A model generated the notes under the pieces. The model did not search any database. It was not told where the DNA came from and saw nothing but the letters and a program-made list of their open reading frames with translations. From UBA8337 sp965221415 (GTDB lineage: Bacteria; Pseudomonadota; Alphaproteobacteria; RS24), in assembly GCA_965221415.1 (NCBI GenBank), contig OZ244887.1, forward strand, positions 620,001 through 684,000: a DNA stretch of 64,000 bases, written 5' to 3'. Positions 7,450-16,342 of the stretch are shown here, piece by piece. A program made the translations under genes and the position numbers. Each line of letters starts with the position of its first letter. Within the stretch, counting starts at the first letter, position 1.

Positions 7450-8838
7450 GTGAGCGAACCCGTTACAAATCAGCCCCCTGATGGCGACTATCTTGGCTCT
7501 GAAAGCCTGACATCGGAACGCTTTGAAGCCATCCGCCATTCTGTGTTGGAGGAAGACCGCGCGGGGCTGTTGGCGCAGTTACAAGACCGCCATGAGTCGG
7601 ATATTGCTGAGATTATCACGGTTTTGCAGCCTGATTTGCGCCGTACGCTGATGGCTTTAGTGGGGCGCGATTTAGCGCCTGAAGTGTTTGCCGAGCTGGA
7701 CGACCATATTCGCGCGGAAGCTGTGGATATTATGGATACGGACACGTTGGTGGCGACGGTGCAGCATCTTGATAGTGATGATGCTGTTTTTGTTCTGGAG
7801 GATATGAACGAGGTCGACCGCGATGAGGTGTTGCAGAAGGTTTCGGATACGGATCGCTTGGTGCTTGAGCGTGCGTTGGAATATCCAGAGGACAGCGCGG
7901 GGCGGTTGATGCAAGCCGAGTTTATCGCGGTGCCGCCGTTTTGGTCGGTGGGGCAGACGATTGATTATTTGCGCGACACGGCTGATTTACCCGATGATTT
8001 CCTTGAGCTTTATATTGCCAGTCCGACGCATGAGCCGATTGGTGTGGTGCATTTGGCCGAAATTTTGCGCGCGCAACGGGCGACCGCGATGGAATCTCTC
8101 TTGCACGATGATTTCACGGTTATTTCGGCTGAGACAGACCGCGAGGAAGTGGCGCGTTTGTTTGAGCGTTATAATCTGGTGAGCGCGCCGGTTGTCGATG
8201 AAAGTCAGCGACTGGTTGGGGTCGTGACGGCTGATGATGTGTTCGAGGTGATTGCTGAGGAGGCCAGTGAAGATATTCTGCGCCTTGGGGGTGTGGGCGA
8301 TGAGGCCGTCACCGATACGGTGTTCGAGGCGGCGCGGGGGCGTTTTTCGTGGCTATTTCTTAATTTGCTGACGGCGATTATGGCGTCGCTGGTGATTGGC
8401 CTGTTCGGTGCGTCGATTGAAAAGATTGTGGCCTTGGCTATTTTGATGCCGATTGTCGCGTCGATGGGGGGCAATGCGGGCACGCAAACATTGACGATTA
8501 CGGTGCGTGGGTTGGCGACACAAGAGCTATTGGCAATCAATGCGGCGCGATTGGTATGGCGCGAGCTTGGCGTGGGGTTTTTAAATGGTTTTGCGTTCGC
8601 TATTGTGGCGGGGCTTGTCGGGGCGTTTTGGTTCGATGATGCGGCACTCGGCGGTGTTTTGGCCGCCGCGATGATTGTCAATTTAGTCGTCGCGGCTCTG
8701 TCAGGGATTCTTATTCCGATTGGGCTTAATCGGGCGGGCATCGACCCTGCCATCGCCTCGAGTGTGTTTGTGACCACAGTTACGGATGTTGTTGGTTTTT
8801 TCGCGTTTCTCGGTTTTGCGACCCTCGTCTTGATTTGA
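7450..8838 (+). CDS. mgtE: Magnesium transporter MgtE
   Basis: Mg2+ channel of the inner membrane. It has the N-terminal superhelical MgtE domain (residues ~35-140, with FVLEDMNEVDRDEVL), two CBS domains (~150-275; MQAEFIAVPP, VVDESQRLVGVVTADDV) that sense Mg2+, and a five-helix pore domain (~300-460) with the conserved PIVASMGGNAGTQ. Length is typical. GTG at 7450 preceded by AAAGGGGG is taken as start; TTG at 7447 is in frame. Confidence 0.95.
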   Translation: MSEPVTNQPPDGDYLGSESLTSERFEAIRHSVLEEDRAGLLAQLQDRHESDIAEIITVLQPDLRRTLMALVGRDLAPEVFAELDDHIRAEAVDIMDTDTLVATVQHLDSDDAVFVLEDMNEVDRDEVLQKVSDTDRLVLERALEYPEDSAGRLMQAEFIAVPPFWSVGQTIDYLRDTADLPDDFLELYIASPTHEPIGVVHLAEILRAQRATAMESLLHDDFTVISAETDREEVARLFERYNLVSAPVVDESQRLVGVVTADDVFEVIAEEASEDILRLGGVGDEAVTDTVFEAARGRFSWLFLNLLTAIMASLVIGLFGASIEKIVALAILMPIVASMGGNAGTQTLTITVRGLATQELLAINAARLVWRELGVGFLNGFAFAIVAGLVGAFWFDDAALGGVLAAAMIVNLVVAALSGILIPIGLNRAGIDPAIASSVFVTTVTDVVGFFAFLGFATLVLI

Positions 8839-8849
8839 TATAGTAAATA

Positions 8850-9782
8850 ATGAACCGCTTTTCTTTCTTATTTTTTGTGTGCGCTGTTTTGTGGGCAAGC
8901 GCGAGCGTCGCGGGATGGCGGCAGGGGACGGCCTTGCCGACGGCGGTGTCGCATGCGGTGGCCGCCGAGATGGACGGCAAGCTATATGTTATGAGTGGCA
9001 AGCTTGGGCAGGGTCTGCGGCATTTTTTCGAGCAATATGACATTAAAAGCGATGGTTGGCGGCCATTGACGCCGTTTCCGGTTGGGGTGTCGCATTTTTC
9101 GATTGCGGCGGGAACGGGACGGATTTTTGTGTCGGGCGGGCGCGAGAATAAAACCGCGCGTTTTTCGGCTGATTTATGGATGTATGTCCCTCACACGGCG
9201 GTTTGGCTTGAATTGGGCAGCTTGCCTGCGCCGCGTGCCGAGCATATCAGCGTGTTCGATGGCAATCGCTTGTTTGTGTTGGGCGGGATAGGCTCGGATG
9301 CGGCTGTGGTGCAGAGTTATCACTTAAAAACGGGTAAGTGGTCGCAATGGAAGCATCGGATGCCTGAGCCTGTATCGAACGCGGCAGCAACCCGCATGGG
9401 CGATGAGATTATTATTGCGGGCGGAGAGAATAAAGCAGGACGTGCGGTCAAAAATGTGCAGGCGTTTAATATAAAGACGGGGACGTGGCGAGAATTGCCG
9501 CCTTTGCCCTTGGCGGTGACGGGCGGCGCGTTGGCGGTTTTAAACGATGGGCTACACTTTGCGGGCGGCTTTAGTGAAGCCAATGACAAAGTGCTAGATA
9601 GCCATAATCGTCTGGTCGGCGAGCGATGGCAGCGGCAAGCCCCGATGCCCGACGGTGGGCGGCATCGCATGGCGTATCATGGGGTCGATAATCGCTTTAT
9701 TCTTATCGGCGGAGCGGTCGGCGGCGGGTTTTATGCGTTGTTCACAGCTTCCGACCGCGTCAGTATTTTTACGCCCCAATGA
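8850..9782 (+). CDS. Secreted Kelch-repeat beta-propeller protein
   Basis: A 310-residue protein with a signal peptide (FLFFVCAVLWASASVAG) and about five to six Kelch motifs, seen as recurring LYVMSGK, IFVSGGRE, LFVLGG, IIIAGGEN, LHFAGG and FILIGG strands about 45-50 residues apart. It is likely periplasmic and may bind carbohydrate or protein; no catalytic residues are evident. It lies 11 bp after mgtE and overlaps the next gene by 4 bp (ATGA), so is probably in an operon. Confidence 0.85.
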   Translation: MNRFSFLFFVCAVLWASASVAGWRQGTALPTAVSHAVAAEMDGKLYVMSGKLGQGLRHFFEQYDIKSDGWRPLTPFPVGVSHFSIAAGTGRIFVSGGRENKTARFSADLWMYVPHTAVWLELGSLPAPRAEHISVFDGNRLFVLGGIGSDAAVVQSYHLKTGKWSQWKHRMPEPVSNAAATRMGDEIIIAGGENKAGRAVKNVQAFNIKTGTWRELPPLPLAVTGGALAVLNDGLHFAGGFSEANDKVLDSHNRLVGERWQRQAPMPDGGRHRMAYHGVDNRFILIGGAVGGGFYALFTASDRVSIFTPQ

Positions 9783-10195
9783 TTAATTTAGTCAAACTTT
9801 GTGTGGGTGCGGATAGCGTGAGCGATTTGGTCACGTGGCAGAAGCGTCAGCAAGATACCCACGGCAAAGTGTTCCACACAACCCGCATGATGCCGAAGCG
9901 GCAAGATGAATTGCTCGATGGCGGCTCGCTCTATTGGGTGATTAAGCGGCAGATTCGGGTGCGCCAACAGATTATCGATATCGAACCTTTTACCGACCCG
10001 CAGGGTATTCGCCGTTGTCATTTGCATTTTGACCCGAATTTGATTGCCACGCGTTTGCAGGCGCGGCGACCGTTTCAAGGGTGGCGCTATTTGACCAAAG
10101 CCGATGCGCCCGACGACGCGCCGACAAATATCGAATTGGACGAAGACATGCCCGAAGAATTGCGCAATGAGCTGACTGATTTGGGACTGCTTTAG
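9779..10195 (+). CDS. DUF1489-family protein
   Basis: A 138-residue protein of a family common in alphaproteobacteria and without known function. Recognised from MINLVKLCVGADSVSDL, HTTRMMPKR and RCHLHFDPNLIAT, and the ending FQGWRYL followed by an acidic tail. Translationally coupled to the Kelch gene; its stop overlaps the convergent panC stop by 4 bp. Confidence 0.88.
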   Translation: MINLVKLCVGADSVSDLVTWQKRQQDTHGKVFHTTRMMPKRQDELLDGGSLYWVIKRQIRVRQQIIDIEPFTDPQGIRRCHLHFDPNLIATRLQARRPFQGWRYLTKADAPDDAPTNIELDEDMPEELRNELTDLGLL

Positions 10196-11025
10196 GCGGC
10201 GGGCATATTATCCAATAGGCGTACATCGCCGAGCCGCGCGGCGATTAAAGCGCGCCGCTTTACCGTGCTGTCTGTGGGCAGGGCGAGCGTGTCGGCATCG
10301 CGAATGGTGGCGTAGTCGACGGTGGTAAAGCCCGCTTCGAGCAGCGCGGCTTTTGCGGTTTTTTCAGCTTTTGCGGGGGATGCGGTGGCGGTGGCTAATT
10401 GCTGTAGAATGATGTTTAGCTTGCCAGCGATGGGGCGTTGTTCGGCGGTTAGATAGGCATTGCGCGACGACATCGCCAAGCCATCCGCCTCGCGCAGGGT
10501 TGCCCCCGATAAAATCTCTACATCTAAATTAAGGTCGGTGGCCATGCGCCGAATGACCAGTAATTGCTGATAGTCTTTTTCGCCAAAAATCGCTGCATCG
10601 GTCTGGCTTTGGGTCAATAATTTACAGACAATGAGCGCGACACCGCCAAAAAAATGCGGACGGCTCTCGGCTTCGAGTCCGAGGGCGGGGCCACCCATAT
10701 CAAACGCGGTGGCGAACCCGTCTTGATACATTTCATCGGCGGTGGGGATAAAAACCGCATCGGTTTTGGTTGTTGCAAGGGCGGCTAAGTCGGCGGCCTC
10801 CTGACGGGGATATGTGGCGAGGTCTTCGTGTGCGGCGAATTGCGTCGGATTGACGAAAATCGACACAATCACTTTATCGACAGAGGCCGCGATGGTCTCG
10901 ACCAATGACAAGTGTCCCTCGTGCAGCGCGCCCATGGTCGGCACAAGACCAATCCGTTGGCCATCGGCTTTCCATGCCGCGACTTGGGCGCGCATCTCGC
11001 TAATAGTGCGTAAGATTGGCGGCAT
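10192..11025 (-). CDS. panC: Pantothenate synthetase
   Basis: Condenses pantoate and beta-alanine with ATP to make pantothenate (coenzyme A pathway). 277 residues, normal size. Motifs: VPTMGALHEGHLSLV (nucleotide-binding HxGH-type), FVNPTQF, FGEKDYQQL and SSRNAYLT. Its ATG overlaps the stop of the upstream dehydrogenase gene (TAATG). Confidence 0.97.
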   Translation of the reverse strand: MPPILRTISEMRAQVAAWKADGQRIGLVPTMGALHEGHLSLVETIAASVDKVIVSIFVNPTQFAAHEDLATYPRQEAADLAALATTKTDAVFIPTADEMYQDGFATAFDMGGPALGLEAESRPHFFGGVALIVCKLLTQSQTDAAIFGEKDYQQLLVIRRMATDLNLDVEILSGATLREADGLAMSSRNAYLTAEQRPIAGKLNIILQQLATATASPAKAEKTAKAALLEAGFTTVDYATIRDADTLALPTDSTVKRRALIAARLGDVRLLDNMPAA

Positions 11026-11816
11026 TAGGGAGTCTCGCTGCCATTCGTATCGTCGACGAGATAGGCGGCTGATATGCCACCATCGATGCGCAAGACGCTA
11101 CCTGTCTGCCAGCCAGAATCGTCTGAGAGTAGAAAGCATACCGCAGCGGCGATTTCGTCGGGCTGTCCGAGTCTGCCCATCGGGATATGCTGGCGACGTT
11201 TCTGCCATTTTTCTTCTGTGTCGAAATAATGCGCGGTGCGCTGTGTGTGTACTGGCCCCGGGGCGACGCAATTGGCGCGGATATTATCGCGGGCATAGGC
11301 GATGGCGATTTCGCGGGTCATGGCCTCGAGCGCGCCTTTGCTGGTTGTGTAAGCGATTTGTGGCACGGCTGATGCGCTATGGGCGACGACCGATGATAAA
11401 GTCACCAAAGCGCCGCTCTGCTGTTCGATAAGATGGGGGAGGGTGTGTTTATAAATCAGAAAAGCCCCTGTCAGATTAACGTCCAATGTGTCTTTCCAGC
11501 TTTCGAGCGGGGTGCTGACTGGATTGCTGTCATCATCGGCCAGCGTGGCGGCATTATTGACCACCCCGTCGAGACCATCCATGGTGCTGATGGCGGTGGC
11601 GACCATCTCGGCGACAGCATCGGGGTCGCGCAAATCAGCGTGAAAGGGGTGCGCCTTTGCATCGTCGGGCAGATGCGCCCGCGCCGCTGCGGCGTGTTTT
11701 TCATCTATTTCGCACAGAGCCAGTATCGCGCCTTGCGCGCAGGCGAGCGTGGCCATGGCGCGTCCAAGTGCGCCATTGGCGCCAGTGATTAAAATTTTCT
11801 TGCCAGTTAAAGACAT
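11025..11816 (-). CDS. SDR-family oxidoreductase
   Basis: A 263-residue short-chain dehydrogenase. The Rossmann loop is ITGANGALGRAMA, the NNAAT motif is VNNAATLADD, and the catalytic Ser and Tyr-x3-Lys are in LSSVVAHS and YTTSKGALE. The C-terminal PMGRLGQPDEIAAAVCFL is typical of the classical FabG-like group. It precedes panC, which hints at a pantothenate-linked reduction, but substrate is unknown. Confidence 0.9.
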   Translation of the reverse strand: MSLTGKKILITGANGALGRAMATLACAQGAILALCEIDEKHAAAARAHLPDDAKAHPFHADLRDPDAVAEMVATAISTMDGLDGVVNNAATLADDDSNPVSTPLESWKDTLDVNLTGAFLIYKHTLPHLIEQQSGALVTLSSVVAHSASAVPQIAYTTSKGALEAMTREIAIAYARDNIRANCVAPGPVHTQRTAHYFDTEEKWQKRRQHIPMGRLGQPDEIAAAVCFLLSDDSGWQTGSVLRIDGGISAAYLVDDTNGSETP

Positions 11817-11905
11817 GTTTACATCCTACGCTTAGTTTGCGGAACTTGCAGCCAGTTTTCGGAATCGGGTTTATAATTAAATGAAGCAAAGGTGAAGGAA
11901 AAGTT

Positions 11906-12763
11906 TTGCAAGGTCTGATAGACGAGAACCAGACACGAGATACGCCGCTTGCGCAAGCGTCGCCATATGTCATTGTTATGGGCAATGAAAAAGGCGGTGC
12001 GGGCAAGACGACCGTGACGATGCATTTGGTTGCGGCGTTGTTGGATGCGGGTAAATCGGTCGGCACGATTGATTTGGATGTGCGGCAGAAGTCGCTATCT
12101 CGTTATATTGATAATCGGCAAAACTGGATTGGTCGCCGCACGATTGCCATGCCCGAGCATATCGCGATGGAGGGGGGGACGAGTCATCGTCTGGAGGTGC
12201 GCCAACAGGAGGAGTCGCAAGATTTCGTGCGCGCTTTGGGTCATTTGCGTAGCTCCCATGATTTCGTGGTGATTGATTGCCCCGGCTCCGATAGTTATTT
12301 GTCGCGCCTTGCGCATGCGTCTGCCGATACGTTGATTACGCCGATGAATGAGAGTTTTGTCGACCTCGATTTACTCGCCAAGCTCGACCCCAACACGCTG
12401 AATATTATGGGGCCGAGCATTTATGCTGAAATGGTTTGGTCGTGTCGTCAGGCGCGCGCGCAAGCCAATGGGGCTGCTATTGATTGGGTGGTTATCCGCA
12501 ATCGCACGAGCCATATCCATGCCAAAAACCGTAAGCGTGTCGAGACTGCGCTCGATGAGTTATCTGCGCGGTTGAACTTTCGCCAACTCGATGGCTTGTC
12601 AGAGCGTGTGGTGTTTCGCGAGATGTTTCCTGCGGGGCTGACATTGCTTGACTTGACGGCGGAAGAAGCCAATGCAAGCCTAACGATGAGCCATGTGGCG
12701 GCACGCGCCGAAGTGACCGCTTTGTTGAGTGCGTTAAAATTGCCTGCGCTGGAGTTAAAATGA
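11906..12763 (+). CDS. mipZ: Division-plane positioning ATPase MipZ
   Basis: ParA/MinD-superfamily ATPase that forms a bipolar gradient with ParB and inhibits FtsZ polymerisation away from mid-cell in alphaproteobacteria. The deviant Walker A is NEKGGAGKTTV; IDLDVRQKSLSRYIDNR and the Walker-B-like FVVIDCPGSDS are characteristic. 285 residues. The start codon is taken as given; an alternative internal ATG precedes GNEKGG. Overlaps the following DnaJ-domain gene by 4 bp. Confidence 0.93.
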   Translation: MQGLIDENQTRDTPLAQASPYVIVMGNEKGGAGKTTVTMHLVAALLDAGKSVGTIDLDVRQKSLSRYIDNRQNWIGRRTIAMPEHIAMEGGTSHRLEVRQQEESQDFVRALGHLRSSHDFVVIDCPGSDSYLSRLAHASADTLITPMNESFVDLDLLAKLDPNTLNIMGPSIYAEMVWSCRQARAQANGAAIDWVVIRNRTSHIHAKNRKRVETALDELSARLNFRQLDGLSERVVFREMFPAGLTLLDLTAEEANASLTMSHVAARAEVTALLSALKLPALELK

Positions 12764-13191
12764 TCTATTTAATCCTCGGATGCCTTGTGCTGTTGGTTGT
12801 GTTTCTCTTGTCGATGCAAGCAAAACGGCTAACGGCGCGTGGCATGAGGCTGACTGTTTTTGCAGGTATTTTTGTGTTGGCGATTGCTGCTTTGGGGGTT
12901 CTGGTGGTTTCGGGGCGGTATGGTTTGGCAGCACCAGCGGGGGCGTTTGCGCTTTGGGCGATGCGTGCGTATTTGCTCGCGCGCCAGATTAAGGCGAGAA
13001 ATCCGCCAAGTGCTAAAGCACAAATGACTCGCACTGAGGCACTTGATATTCTAGGACTTAGTGAGACGGCGTCAAAGGACGATATCGAACAGGCCTATAA
13101 GGGATTGATGGTTAAAAATCACCCCGACCAAGGCGGGACGGATTGGCTCGCGGCGCAACTTAACGAAGCGCGTGATACTTTACTTGATTAG
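12760..13191 (+). CDS. Membrane-anchored DnaJ-domain protein
   Basis: 143 residues: two hydrophobic helices (residues 2-19 and 29-50, plus a possible third at ~55-72), then a C-terminal J-domain (~90-143) with the HPD motif in KNHPDQGGTD. The TIM14/DjlA-like arrangement, with J-domain on a membrane anchor, suggests recruitment of a Hsp70 to the inner membrane. Coupled to mipZ by ATGA. Confidence 0.87.
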   Translation: MIYLILGCLVLLVVFLLSMQAKRLTARGMRLTVFAGIFVLAIAALGVLVVSGRYGLAAPAGAFALWAMRAYLLARQIKARNPPSAKAQMTRTEALDILGLSETASKDDIEQAYKGLMVKNHPDQGGTDWLAAQLNEARDTLLD

Positions 13192-13217
13192 AGAGAGGGC
13201 AGAGGTAAAATTGCACC

Positions 13218-13580
13218 ATGCGGACTGTGAATTTAAACTTTGAAATAATGCACGCGAGTGGTATGCCGTCGGATGATGATGACAATCGCGGGACAGGCAC
13301 GGCGACGCTTACCCGCACCAAGACAAAAAAGCCATCCATGTATAAAGTATTATTGTTAAACGACGACTTCACGCCAATGGAGTTTGTCATTCATGTGTTG
13401 CAGCGTTTTTTTTCAAAGAGTGCCGAAGATGCAACCAAAATCATGCTGCATGTGCATCAAAATGGGTTCGGCATTTGTGGCGTGTTTACATATGAGGTTG
13501 CGGAGACCAAAGTCACTCAGGTAATGGATATGGCGCGGCAGCATGACCACCCACTACAATGCACAATGGAAAAAGATTAG
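13218..13580 (+). CDS. clpS: ATP-dependent Clp protease adaptor ClpS
   Basis: N-end-rule adaptor that delivers substrates with N-terminal Leu, Phe, Tyr or Trp to ClpAP. 120 residues with the binding-pocket signature LLNDDFTPMEFVIHVL (about residues 43-58) and MLHVHQNGFGICGVFT. Lies directly before clpA as in many proteobacteria. Confidence 0.95.
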   Translation: MRTVNLNFEIMHASGMPSDDDDNRGTGTATLTRTKTKKPSMYKVLLLNDDFTPMEFVIHVLQRFFSKSAEDATKIMLHVHQNGFGICGVFTYEVAETKVTQVMDMARQHDHPLQCTMEKD

Positions 13581-13598
13581 ACGGATAGGATTAGATAC

Positions 13599-15896
13599 GT
13601 GCCAGCATTTTCAAAAGAACTCGAACAAGGTCTGCACCGTGCTTTGGTGTTGGCCAATGACCATCAGCATGAATATTCGACGCTTGAGCATTTGCTTTTG
13701 GCGTTGTTGGAAGACCCCGACGCGCTTGCGGTTATGGAAGCATGCGGCGTGAAGGTCGATTTATTGCGTGCCAATTTAGAAAATTATATTGAGAATGACC
13801 TTAATGGGTTGATTGTCGATGAGGAGGAAGACTGTAAGCCTACGGCGGGTTTTCAGCGGGTTATCCAGCGCGCGGTTATCCATGTGCAAAGCTCAGGCCG
13901 CGATGAGGTGACGGGTGCGAATGTTTTGGTCGCCATGTTTGCCGAACGCGAGAGCCATGCGGCGTATTTCCTGCAAGAGCAAGAAATGACCCGCTATGAT
14001 GCGGTGAACTTTATTTCTCATGGGGTTGCCAAAACGCCGGGCTTTAGCGAAAGCCGTTCTGTTGAGGGTGTCAGCGATTTAGACAATGAGGACGAACACG
14101 GCGTGGGCGATGGTCAGGCGCTGGCGGCGTATTGCGTGAATTTGAACGAGAAAGCGCGCGATGGTCGGGTCGACCCGTTGATTGGTCGCCACAAAGAAGT
14201 CGCACGCGCTATCCAGATTTTATGTCGTCGTGGCAAAAATAATCCGTTGCTGGTCGGTGACCCGGGGGTTGGGAAAACGGCGATTGCGGAAGGTCTGGCG
14301 CGCAAAATCACCGAGGGCGATGTGCCTGATGTGCTACGCGATAATGTTGTCTATGCGCTTGATATGGGCGTGCTGTTGGCGGGGACGCGCTATCGTGGTG
14401 ATTTTGAAGAGCGCCTCAAGCAAATCATGTCTGAGCTTGACGATATGCCCGAAGCCATTCTTTTTATTGATGAAATTCATACTATTATTGGCGCGGGGGC
14501 GACGTCGGGCGGCGCGATGGATGCGTCCAATTTGCTGAAACCGGCTCTGCAGGGCGGTAATCTGCGCTGCATGGGGTCGACGACTTATAAAGAGTTCCGC
14601 CAGCATTTCGAAAAAGACCGTGCCTTGGCGCGCCGCTTCCAGAAAATCGATATTGTTGAGCCGAGCGTGCCTGATAGTATTAAAATCCTGCAAGGGCTGA
14701 AGAGCTATTTCGAAAAGTTCCATAGCGTGCGCTATACCAATGATGCGATTAAGGCGGCTGTTGAATTGTCGTCACGCTATATGGCCGACCGCAAATTGCC
14801 CGATAAAGCGATTGACGTTATCGATGAAGTGGGCGCGTCGCAAAAGCTGCTGCCGCCTTCAAAGCGCAAGAAAACGATTAGTGTCAAAGATGTCGAGATG
14901 GTGATTGCGACGATGGCGCGTATTCCGCCAAAAGCGGTGTCGAAAGATGATACTGAAAAGCTGAAAGGTCTCGATGTTGCGCTGAAGCGCGTGGTGTTTG
15001 GGCAAGACGCAGCGATTGCGGCACTGGCTGCGTCTATCAAGCTGTCGCGGGCGGGTTTGCGCGAGCCTGAAAAGCCGATTGGCAGCTATCTGTTTTCTGG
15101 CCCGACGGGGGTCGGCAAAACCGAGGTCGCCCGTCAGCTTGCCTCTGCGATGGGCATTGAATTGCTGCGCTTTGATATGTCGGAATATATGGAACGCCAT
15201 ACGGTATCGCGGCTGCTTGGTGCGCCTCCTGGCTATGTTGGGTATGACCAAGGCGGGCTGCTGACGGATGGCATCGACCAGAATCCGCATTGCGTGTTGC
15301 TGTTGGATGAAATTGAAAAAGCGCATCCTGATTTGTTCAACGTCTTATTGCAGTTGATGGACCATGGCAGCTTGACGGATGCGAATGGCCGCAAGGTTGA
15401 TTTCCGCAATGTCATTCTCATTATGACGACCAATGCGGGCGCGGCGGATATGGCGAAAAACCCGATGGGCTTTGGACGTGTCAAACGCGAGGGCGAAGAT
15501 ACGGAAGCCATTAATCGTATGTTCACGCCCGAGTTCCGCAACCGACTGGATGCGGTGGTGTCGTTTGACAATCTGCCGCCAGAAGTCGTGGTGCGTGTGG
15601 TCGAGAAGTTTATTCTTGAGCTTGAAATGCAGCTATCCGAGCGCAATGTGATTATCGATGTCTCGCGCAAAGCGATGAATTGGCTGGTGGAAGAAGGCTA
15701 TGATATGCAAATGGGTGCACGTCCTATGGCGCGCATCATTCAAGAGAGCATCAAGAAGCCGTTAGCTGATGAATTGCTGTTTGGTCAGCTAAAAGGCGGC
15801 GGGGTGGTGACCATCGATCTTGATAAGAAACGCAATCTGACGTTCAAATATAAGGCCGATAAAAAGGCTGAGAAATCGAGCGAAAAGGTCAGCTAA
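13599..15896 (+). CDS. clpA: ATP-dependent Clp protease ATP-binding subunit ClpA
   Basis: AAA+ unfoldase for ClpP. 765 residues: Clp N-domain (1-140), D1 ATPase with Walker A GDPGVGKTAIAEGL and sensor region, and D2 with GPTGVGKTEVARQL and LLLDEIEKAHPDLF. The ClpP-binding IGL-type loop is near the MGFGRVKREG region of D2 and is not certain. Start appears to be GTG (13599). Overlaps the convergent HIT gene stop by 4 bp. Confidence 0.96.
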   Translation: MPAFSKELEQGLHRALVLANDHQHEYSTLEHLLLALLEDPDALAVMEACGVKVDLLRANLENYIENDLNGLIVDEEEDCKPTAGFQRVIQRAVIHVQSSGRDEVTGANVLVAMFAERESHAAYFLQEQEMTRYDAVNFISHGVAKTPGFSESRSVEGVSDLDNEDEHGVGDGQALAAYCVNLNEKARDGRVDPLIGRHKEVARAIQILCRRGKNNPLLVGDPGVGKTAIAEGLARKITEGDVPDVLRDNVVYALDMGVLLAGTRYRGDFEERLKQIMSELDDMPEAILFIDEIHTIIGAGATSGGAMDASNLLKPALQGGNLRCMGSTTYKEFRQHFEKDRALARRFQKIDIVEPSVPDSIKILQGLKSYFEKFHSVRYTNDAIKAAVELSSRYMADRKLPDKAIDVIDEVGASQKLLPPSKRKKTISVKDVEMVIATMARIPPKAVSKDDTEKLKGLDVALKRVVFGQDAAIAALAASIKLSRAGLREPEKPIGSYLFSGPTGVGKTEVARQLASAMGIELLRFDMSEYMERHTVSRLLGAPPGYVGYDQGGLLTDGIDQNPHCVLLLDEIEKAHPDLFNVLLQLMDHGSLTDANGRKVDFRNVILIMTTNAGAADMAKNPMGFGRVKREGEDTEAINRMFTPEFRNRLDAVVSFDNLPPEVVVRVVEKFILELEMQLSERNVIIDVSRKAMNWLVEEGYDMQMGARPMARIIQESIKKPLADELLFGQLKGGGVVTIDLDKKRNLTFKYKADKKAEKSSEKVS

Positions 15897-16327
15897 TCTA
15901 GGTTTGCGCGGATTTTTTCGGCAAGCGCACCCAGTGTTCCCATGTCTTCGGGGTCGCGGGCGTGGAATTCGAGTTCTAGCCCATCATGGCGCGGCAGAAT
16001 ATGCATGTGGTAATGCGGCACGGTTTGACCTGCCGCAGATGAGTTTAGCTGCGCCATCATAAAGCCGGGCGCGTCGACCGCCTTGATAATCGCAGGCGCG
16101 ACTTTTCTGGCGGTCGCCATAACAGCAGTTGCGCTTTCAGTGGGTAAATCAAGAAAGGTGACCGCAGGATGCTTGGGAATGACCAGAGCATGACCATCGG
16201 CTTGCGGCATGATATCCATAAAGCTCAATGTATGCGCATCTTCATATAGCTTAATGCTGGGCATCTCGCCGCGTAGGATTTTGGCAAAGATATTATTCTC
16301 GTCATAGGCATCGTGTAAATTAATCAT
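15893..16327 (-). CDS. HIT-family nucleotide hydrolase
   Basis: A 144-residue histidine-triad protein, HINT type, likely a nucleoside phosphoramidase or related hydrolase. The triad is in VPHYHMHILPRH; the N-terminus INLHDAYDENNIFAKILRGE and VIPKHPAVTFLDL are typical. Followed 15 bp upstream by the FemAB-like gene and probably in its operon. Confidence 0.93.
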   Translation of the reverse strand: MINLHDAYDENNIFAKILRGEMPSIKLYEDAHTLSFMDIMPQADGHALVIPKHPAVTFLDLPTESATAVMATARKVAPAIIKAVDAPGFMMAQLNSSAAGQTVPHYHMHILPRHDGLELEFHARDPEDMGTLGALAEKIRANLD

Positions 16328-16342
16328 GGGCTTCCTCGCTTT

